From JACMJP01 sp046160675 (GTDB taxonomy: Bacteria > Bacteroidota > Bacteroidia > Chitinophagales > BACL12), in assembly GCA_046160675.1 (NCBI GenBank), contig JBJXHH010000008.1, positions 1-20,486 on the forward strand: DNA of 20,486 bases. The letters run 5' to 3'. A program made the position numbers and the translations under genes. The notes beneath the pieces are model-generated. The model was given only the letters and a program-made list of their open reading frames with translations. It did no database searches and had not been told where the DNA came from. This document shows positions 16,778 to 20,486 of the stretch, piece after piece; within the stretch, counting starts at the first letter, position 1; every line of letters starts with the position of its first letter.

Positions 16778-17306
16778 GGGCGAAAGTTAGAGAATTAGAT
16801 AAGAATCACAATTTTTTCAATTATAACAATCTTTTTTGTTTTCGAATTAAACATGGGAGATTGGAGTATGGCTGCGTTGGGTGTTATAGTAACTTTAAAA
16901 TTTGAAATCAATTATTGTGGGTTTTTAATACAGCGTTTCACCGGTAAAGGCATACCATTGGTGGTTTATAGGCTGGTATTTCTAAAAATGGGAAAAAAAT
17001 GTTACAAAAACCCCAAATTTTCATAGTAACATTTCAATATAAAAAAAGACTTCCCTTTTTAGCGACTACTTTGAAAGTTTGCGGGTATAAAAATTAAAAC
17101 TTCATAAATAATTGAAAATCAAACATTTGAAGAATATAAAATTTTCCTTCTTCCCTGGAAACGAGTTAAGAGTTCAAAATTTGATAATGGAAATGCCAAA
17201 TAAGGCCTGTAAATTTTTAGTAAATTATAAGTTACACCTATTGTAATAATGAAATGAATAACATATTTTTGCTTGTTGATGAAATTAGCAATGCTATTTT
17301 CCAAAC
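16778..17306. other. Gene-free intergenic stretch with one inverted repeat
   Basis: This AT-rich stretch of about 530 bases holds no convincing gene on either strand. A 61-codon minus-strand frame (17119-17304) has no family resemblance and an odd composition, and was not called. The only structure I see is a 9-bp perfect inverted repeat, AAATGTTAC (16997-17005) and GTAACATTT (17026-17034), with a 20-base spacer. A weaker 6-bp pair, ATACCA (16952-16957) and TGGTAT (16974-16979), lies just before it. The stretch leads into the hairpin cluster at 17321. Confidence 0.5.
16782..16789 (-). promoter_or_regulatory. Candidate -7 element TAACTTTC for the minus-strand secreted protein
   Basis: On the minus strand TAACTTTC differs from TAnnTTTG only at the last base, and it ends 4 bases before the GTG start. 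This fits a near-leaderless transcript that could also carry serA. Confidence 0.35.
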
Positions 17307-17314
17307 TATCTTTA
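17307..17314 (+). promoter_or_regulatory. Candidate -7 element TATCTTTA of a possible small RNA
   Basis: TATCTTTA differs from TAnnTTTG only at the last base. With the usual 5-7 base gap to the transcription start, RNA would begin at about 17320-17321, exactly where the first hairpin begins. The -33 position holds only TTA. Confidence 0.35.
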
Positions 17315-17319
17315 TATCA

Positions 17320-17388
17320 TTAACAGCTGCTGCATACAGTTGTTAGTATTGTGCAATACACCCGCCCACAAGGCGGGTGTTGGTTTTT
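17320..17388 (+). ncRNA. Candidate small structured RNA of three tandem hairpins
   Basis: Three stems follow one another with almost no spacing. The first is TAACAGCTG (17321-17329) with CAGTTGTTA (17337-17345): nine pairs with one G-U and loop CTGCATA. The second is GTATT (17346-17350) with AATAC (17355-17359). The third is ACACCCGCC (17358-17366) with GGCGGGTGT (17372-17380): nine perfect pairs with loop CACAA, followed by TGGTTTTT as an intrinsic terminator. A promoter-like box lies at the right distance upstream. No plus-strand gene lies upstream for almost 4 kb, so the terminator must serve a local transcript. Alternatives are a leader attenuator of the GH57 gene 43 bases downstream, or a dispersed hairpin repeat. 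I recognise no known RNA family. Confidence 0.4.
17358..17388 (+). terminator. Strong intrinsic terminator in a gap with no upstream plus-strand gene
   Basis: A GC-rich 9-bp stem (ACACCCGCC / GGCGGGTGT) with a 5-base loop is followed by TGGTTTTT. The T-run lies only on the plus-strand side, so it acts on rightward transcripts. It is the most GC-rich hairpin in the intergenic DNA of this window. Confidence 0.7.
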
Positions 17389-17413
17389 ATAAAAACAGGA
17401 ATCTTACAAAATA

Positions 17414-17421
17414 TATCTTCG
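17414..17421 (+). promoter_or_regulatory. Candidate -7 element TATCTTCG before the GH57 gene
   Basis: TATCTTCG is one base off TAnnTTTG and ends 9 bases before the ATG at 17431. It lies after the terminator, so the GH57 gene would have its own near-leaderless promoter, independent of the hairpin cluster. Confidence 0.4.
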
Positions 17422-17430
17422 TAATTAAGT

Positions 17431-18927
17431 ATGAAAAAATTTATTTGTATCCACGGACATTTTTATCAACCCCCGAGGGAAAACGCCTGGACAGATGAAA
17501 TTGACTTGCAGCACAGCGCATTCCCTTTTCGGGATTGGAATGAGCGTATAAATACAGAATGTTATGAAGCAAATGCTAAAGCAAAGATTCATATTTTTCA
17601 TGCCAATGAACCTGAATTTACAACAGATGTAAATAATTATGAAAAGATCAGTTTCAATTTTGGACCAACTCTTTTACATTGGATGAAAAAGCATGCAAAA
17701 GCAACCTATAAGAAGATAATTGATGCTGACAAAATTAGTTGTAAAGAAAAAAATGGGCACGGTAATGCTATTGCGCAGGTGTATAATCACATTATTATGC
17801 CTCTGGCAAATGATCGGGATAAGCAAACGCAAGTGATTTGGGGGATTCAGGATTTTGTTTCGCATTTCGGAAGATACCCGGAAGGTATGTGGCTGGCTGA
17901 AACTGCTGTAGATACTGCAACTTTAGAAATTCTTGCAGGACACAACATTGCCTTCACGATACTATCACCCCGTCAGGCAAAAGCTTATCGAGAAAGTAGG
18001 GATAAAAACTGGGTAAACATTTCGGCTCAGCAAGATTTTAATACCAATGTTCCTTATTTATGCAAACTTCCGTCTGGTAAATCTATTTCCTTATTTTTTT
18101 ATAACGGCGAACTTGCGCAGGATGTAGCATTCAACAGATTACTAAGCGATGGTCATAATTTTTACAAAAGAATCATCACTTCCCATGTTTTTGATGATAG
18201 CATTGAGTTGACTCATATTGCAACTGATGGCGAAACATACGGACATCATCACCGATATGGCGAGATGGGATTAGCTGCATGTATTTACTTCGCAGAGTAC
18301 TACAAGAATGTTTCTATAACGAATTATGCAGAGTTTCTTGCAGGCAACCCCCCACAACAAGAAGTTTTAATTCATGAAAACTCAAGTTGGAGTTGCGTTC
18401 ACGGGGTTGAAAGATGGCGGAATGACTGTGGTTGTTCTGACGGAGAAGGGGGCAAATTTAAACAGCAATGGCGAGCCCCTTTAAGAAAAGCATTAGATTG
18501 GCTGAGAGATGAATTGGGAGCCTTATATGAAAAAGAAATATCTAAATATCATGGTAATGCATGGGAGTTGAGAGATAAATACATTGAAGTGATTTTGAAA
18601 AAAACATCTCAAAATGAGTTTATATCAAAATACATTGGCAAAATCAAGAATGAGGAAGGAGAAAAAATTTCAACATTACTTGAGATGCAAAAATACGCAC
18701 AACTCATGTACACAAGCTGCGCATGGTTTTTTGATGAGGTGAGCAGGATAGAAACAAAACAGGTTTTACAGTATGCTAAAAGGGCAATTGAAATTGCGGA
18801 AATTATTTCATTGAAGAAGTTTGAAGGAAAATTTTTAGAATTGCTGGAACTTGCACCATCCAATGTTGAAAAATATAAGACAGCAGCAGAAGTTTATAAG
18901 AGTACTTTCAATAAAAATGCAAATTGA
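17431..18927 (+). CDS. Glycoside hydrolase family 57 protein with DUF3536 region
   Basis: This 498-aa cytoplasmic protein belongs to the GH57 branch that carries DUF3536. GH57 enzymes cleave or rearrange alpha-glucans such as glycogen; the substrate of this branch is not established. The N-terminal half (1-285) shows HGHFYQPP (8-15), SFNFGPTLL (74-82), GHGNAIAQVYNH (109-120), the presumed nucleophile Glu157 in EGMWLAETAVD, and the presumed acid Asp266 in ATDGETYGHHHR. The DUF3536 half contains SSWSCVHGVERWRNDCGC, QWRAPLRKALDWLRD and MYTSCAWFFDEVSRIETKQ. It stops soon after SNVEKYKTAAEVY, whereas many relatives, as I recall them, run to about 800 residues; it may be a short form or truncated. 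The stop is one base from the convergent lipase gene. No glycogen genes are nearby. Confidence 0.85.
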   Translation: MKKFICIHGHFYQPPRENAWTDEIDLQHSAFPFRDWNERINTECYEANAKAKIHIFHANEPEFTTDVNNYEKISFNFGPTLLHWMKKHAKATYKKIIDADKISCKEKNGHGNAIAQVYNHIIMPLANDRDKQTQVIWGIQDFVSHFGRYPEGMWLAETAVDTATLEILAGHNIAFTILSPRQAKAYRESRDKNWVNISAQQDFNTNVPYLCKLPSGKSISLFFYNGELAQDVAFNRLLSDGHNFYKRIITSHVFDDSIELTHIATDGETYGHHHRYGEMGLAACIYFAEYYKNVSITNYAEFLAGNPPQQEVLIHENSSWSCVHGVERWRNDCGCSDGEGGKFKQQWRAPLRKALDWLRDELGALYEKEISKYHGNAWELRDKYIEVILKKTSQNEFISKYIGKIKNEEGEKISTLLEMQKYAQLMYTSCAWFFDEVSRIETKQVLQYAKRAIEIAEIISLKKFEGKFLELLELAPSNVEKYKTAAEVYKSTFNKNAN

Positions 18928-18928
18928 T

Positions 18929-20137
18929 CTATTCTTTCAGACTATCAAACCAGATTCTGGCTGAAATAAAACAAGGCTCGGCGCATTCCGTATGAGAATT
19001 TGAGGCACCTGCACTCAGTAACGAAACTGTTGTTGCACCAGCCGTTGCAAATTTTTCATTTGCATTGATACTGTTCAGGTATGTAACTAATTCATCTCCT
19101 TCACAATAATACAATCGCATTGGACAAGATGGAACCCAGTTATAAATGAGATCATTTTCCTGCAGCGCAATTCTGAAAGGATTATCAGGATTGTTTATAA
19201 AATCATTTAAGATCTCAGGTTTGATTATCTCTTTAGGCACACCAGGCATTACAACATCCACTTCCCATCCGCTGTGCGTACCATCAAAAAGAGGGGGTAA
19301 GATTTCATCATAGGGGGGCAACAGATAATCACTGTAATCATCATACATTTTATACACTTCATTGTAAGCAAACATTAAGTAGGGTAAGTAAAAAGGTGCC
19401 CCGTAGGGTTCATCACTTAGTACAAGATCGGTTTGTGCGCCGCTCATATCATAGGGTCCGCTCATCGGGGCGCTGGCAGTGATGGTAAATTCATCAGTAT
19501 GATACAATTGTAATTCCCTTGTGAGCGCCATGGTCGAGTGCCCCCCCTGAGAATAACCGAATAAAAATAATTGATCATTTCTGAGAACATTCCTATCCTC
19601 GCAAATTTTCTTTGCTGCCCGCAAAAGATCAACACTTGCTGTTGCTTCAGTTTTCGCATGACAGTAAGGATGCAATCCTTCTCCTTCACCCAACCCTAAA
19701 TAATCAGGCATGCTCATTACATATCCCGCTACAGAAAAAACAACACCTAATACAAGTTCATCAGTTTCACTGCTTGGTACTTCATCTTTTGCCAGTGTGG
19801 TTCCATGTTGGTAACTGCAAAGCGGGAATGTATCTGTTGAATTCACAGGAATAATAACAACTCCTGATGCAATGGTTTCATCACCCTCTGTATCAACTGT
19901 TTTATAAATCACTTTATAAATTTCAATTTCATAAATCACAGGATAGATACTCAAATCAGGATTATAGTTTAATATATAATCGCTGCTTTCGCTGGTGGTG
20001 TAATAATGCAATAATTCTGCTGAAACAATTTCTCCTCTGAAACTATCGTCTGTCGGGAATTGGGAATCATATTGACAGGAATAAAAGAGCGTAGCAATTA
20101 TCGCAAAAAAAATGAGTGGTTGAAGTTTTTTTAGCAT
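18929..20137 (-). CDS. Secretory-lipase-like alpha/beta hydrolase lipoprotein
   Basis: This 402-aa exported alpha/beta hydrolase resembles the secretory lipase family; an ester or lipid substrate is likely but not defined. The ATG at 20137 was chosen over a GTG at 20170, because the GTG lies inside the TATATTTG promoter box and the ATG opens directly onto a signal peptide. The lipobox-like FYSC (Cys21) suggests a lipoprotein. Predicted catalytic residues are nucleophile Ser196 in GYSQGGHS, Asp348 in YYCEGDELV and His382 in NSHTE; QHGT (110-113) probably forms the oxyanion hole. DYLGLGEGEGLHPYC, after the oxyanion loop, is typical of the family. It may act at the cell surface, but nothing adjacent shows a pathway. 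It converges on the GH57 gene with a one-base gap. Confidence 0.82.
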   Translation of the reverse strand: MLKKLQPLIFFAIIATLFYSCQYDSQFPTDDSFRGEIVSAELLHYYTTSESSDYILNYNPDLSIYPVIYEIEIYKVIYKTVDTEGDETIASGVVIIPVNSTDTFPLCSYQHGTTLAKDEVPSSETDELVLGVVFSVAGYVMSMPDYLGLGEGEGLHPYCHAKTEATASVDLLRAAKKICEDRNVLRNDQLFLFGYSQGGHSTMALTRELQLYHTDEFTITASAPMSGPYDMSGAQTDLVLSDEPYGAPFYLPYLMFAYNEVYKMYDDYSDYLLPPYDEILPPLFDGTHSGWEVDVVMPGVPKEIIKPEILNDFINNPDNPFRIALQENDLIYNWVPSCPMRLYYCEGDELVTYLNSINANEKFATAGATTVSLLSAGASNSHTECAEPCFISARIWFDSLKE

Positions 20138-20169
20138 ACAAGCGGTTTTATGTTTAGGACATTCTGACA

Positions 20170-20177
20170 CAAATATA
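20170..20177 (-). promoter_or_regulatory. -7 element TATATTTG of the lipase gene
   Basis: This is an exact match to TAnnTTTG on the minus strand, ending 32 bases before the ATG at 20137, with an expected leader of about 26 nt. It rules out the GTG start at 20170, which would lie upstream of the transcription start. Confidence 0.55.
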
Positions 20178-20211
20178 ATTATTAGAAAAATCTACTTGTT
20201 TGGCAAGCAGG

Positions 20212-20258
20212 AAGCCATGTTGTCATTGAGTTTTCTGCGAATTAAGACACAATGGCTT
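20212..20258. repeat. Imperfect inverted repeat upstream of clpB
   Basis: AAGCCATGTTGTC (20212-20224) can pair with GACACAATGGCTT (20246-20258): seven pairs, a two-base mismatch, then four pairs, with a 21-base loop. The right arm runs up to and partly covers the TTG at 20257-20259, in the -33 region of the presumed clpB promoter. It is not the CIRCE sequence. It could be an operator or a weak structural signal. Confidence 0.35.
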
Positions 20259-20275
20259 GCGATTTCATAAGGCTT

Positions 20276-20283
20276 TATTTTTG
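20276..20283 (+). promoter_or_regulatory. -7 element TATTTTTG of clpB
   Basis: TATTTTTG matches TAnnTTTG exactly and ends 13 bases before the clpB ATG. TTG (20257-20259) lies 16 bases upstream, somewhat short for a -33 box. Confidence 0.5.
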
Positions 20284-20296
20284 ATAAAACCAGTTT

Positions 20297-20486
20297 ATGA
20301 ATTTACAGAATTTCACCATTAAATCACAAGAGGTTATTCAGCAGGCTCAACAAATGGCCATGCAATTTGACCATCAGCAAATTTCCAATGAACATATTTT
20401 GAAATCATTGTTAGGAGGTGATGATGAAGTAATTGCATACTTGTTGAAAAAACTAAATGTGAATCTGAATTATGTACAACAAAAGC
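20297..20486 (+). CDS. clpB: ATP-dependent chaperone ClpB, N-terminal part (3' truncated by window edge)
   Basis: The last 190 bases are open from the ATG at 20297 to the window edge and encode 63 residues beginning MNLQNFTIKSQEVIQQAQ. They match the first Clp N-domain repeat of ClpB: the helix with SQEVIQQAQQMA, the turn FDHQQISNEHIL, then the LLKKLNVN helix. ClpB is the Hsp100 disaggregase that works with DnaK to rescue aggregated proteins after heat stress. ClpC/ClpA also have such domains, but the MNxxNFTIKSQE start is characteristic of Bacteroidota ClpB. The ATPase domains that would settle it are outside the window. An exact TAnnTTTG box and an imperfect inverted repeat lie upstream. 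Confidence 0.88.
   Translation, partial: MNLQNFTIKSQEVIQQAQQMAMQFDHQQISNEHILKSLLGGDDEVIAYLLKKLNVNLNYVQQK

Noticed and set aside
17119..17304. 61-codon minus-strand open frame in the intergenic gap
   Set aside because: No family resemblance, no promoter box, no plausible start context, and AT-rich composition that makes chance frames likely.
20138..20170. GTG start 11 codons upstream for the lipase
   Set aside because: The GTG overlaps an exact TAnnTTTG promoter box, so it should not be in the mRNA.
1..20486. Defence system, mobile element, phage or biosynthetic cluster
   Set aside because: No transposase, integrase, toxin-antitoxin, nuclease module, terminal repeats or clustered tailoring enzymes; nearly all genes are housekeeping or single secreted proteins.

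Overview
The window is chromosomal DNA from a member of the Bacteroidota. The evidence is three predicted secreted proteins with C-terminal domains of the type IX secretion (T9SS) kind, a serine palmitoyltransferase-like gene (bacterial sphingolipids are a hallmark of this phylum), the phylum-typical run bamD-rpoZ-coaBC-DUF4835, an Hc1 histone-like mini-protein, a DUF6913-like protein, and several promoters with the Bacteroidota -7 element TAnnTTTG at short distances from start codons. Gene starts lack obvious Shine-Dalgarno sequences, as is usual for the phylum. No rRNA, tRNA, CRISPR array, IS element or phage gene was seen. Most genes are housekeeping genes.

Layout, left to right. (1) 2-490: 3' end of recN (DNA repair ATPase). 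(2) 588-5735: two tandem paralogues of about 850 aa, each a signal peptide, seven ~60-residue repeats (probably a seven-bladed beta-propeller), four Ig-like modules and a T9SS sorting domain, closed by a clear intrinsic terminator at 5757-5785. (3) 5920-8427: accA (fatty-acid synthesis), a DUF6913-like gene and dapA (lysine/diaminopimelate). (4) 8443-10002, minus strand: the Hc1-like protein and the SPT-like gene. (5) 10159-13432, plus strand: a tightly overlapping operon bamD-rpoZ-coaBC-DUF4835, divergent from the SPT-like gene. (6) 13437-16777, minus strand: an E. coli-type serA preceded by a third secreted protein. (7) 16778-17430: a 650-bp gene-free gap. (8) 17431-18927: a GH57/DUF3536 glycosidase-like gene, convergent with a secretory-lipase-like lipoprotein gene (18929-20137, minus). 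(9) 20297-end: 5' end of clpB.

The most unusual non-coding signal is in the gap before the GH57 gene. Three back-to-back hairpins at 17321-17380 end in a strong plus-strand terminator, with a promoter-like TATCTTTA placed so that transcription would begin at the first hairpin. No plus-strand gene lies upstream for almost 4 kb, so this looks like an independent small structured RNA of about 70 nt, or a leader attenuator of the GH57 gene. Other points worth a look: the tandem propeller paralogues, recN detached from its usual place after DUF4835, substitutions at two of three known decarboxylase active-site positions in CoaBC, and two identical-format ATGNGTAA gene overlaps. I found no convincing new multi-gene system such as a defence island or biosynthetic cluster.
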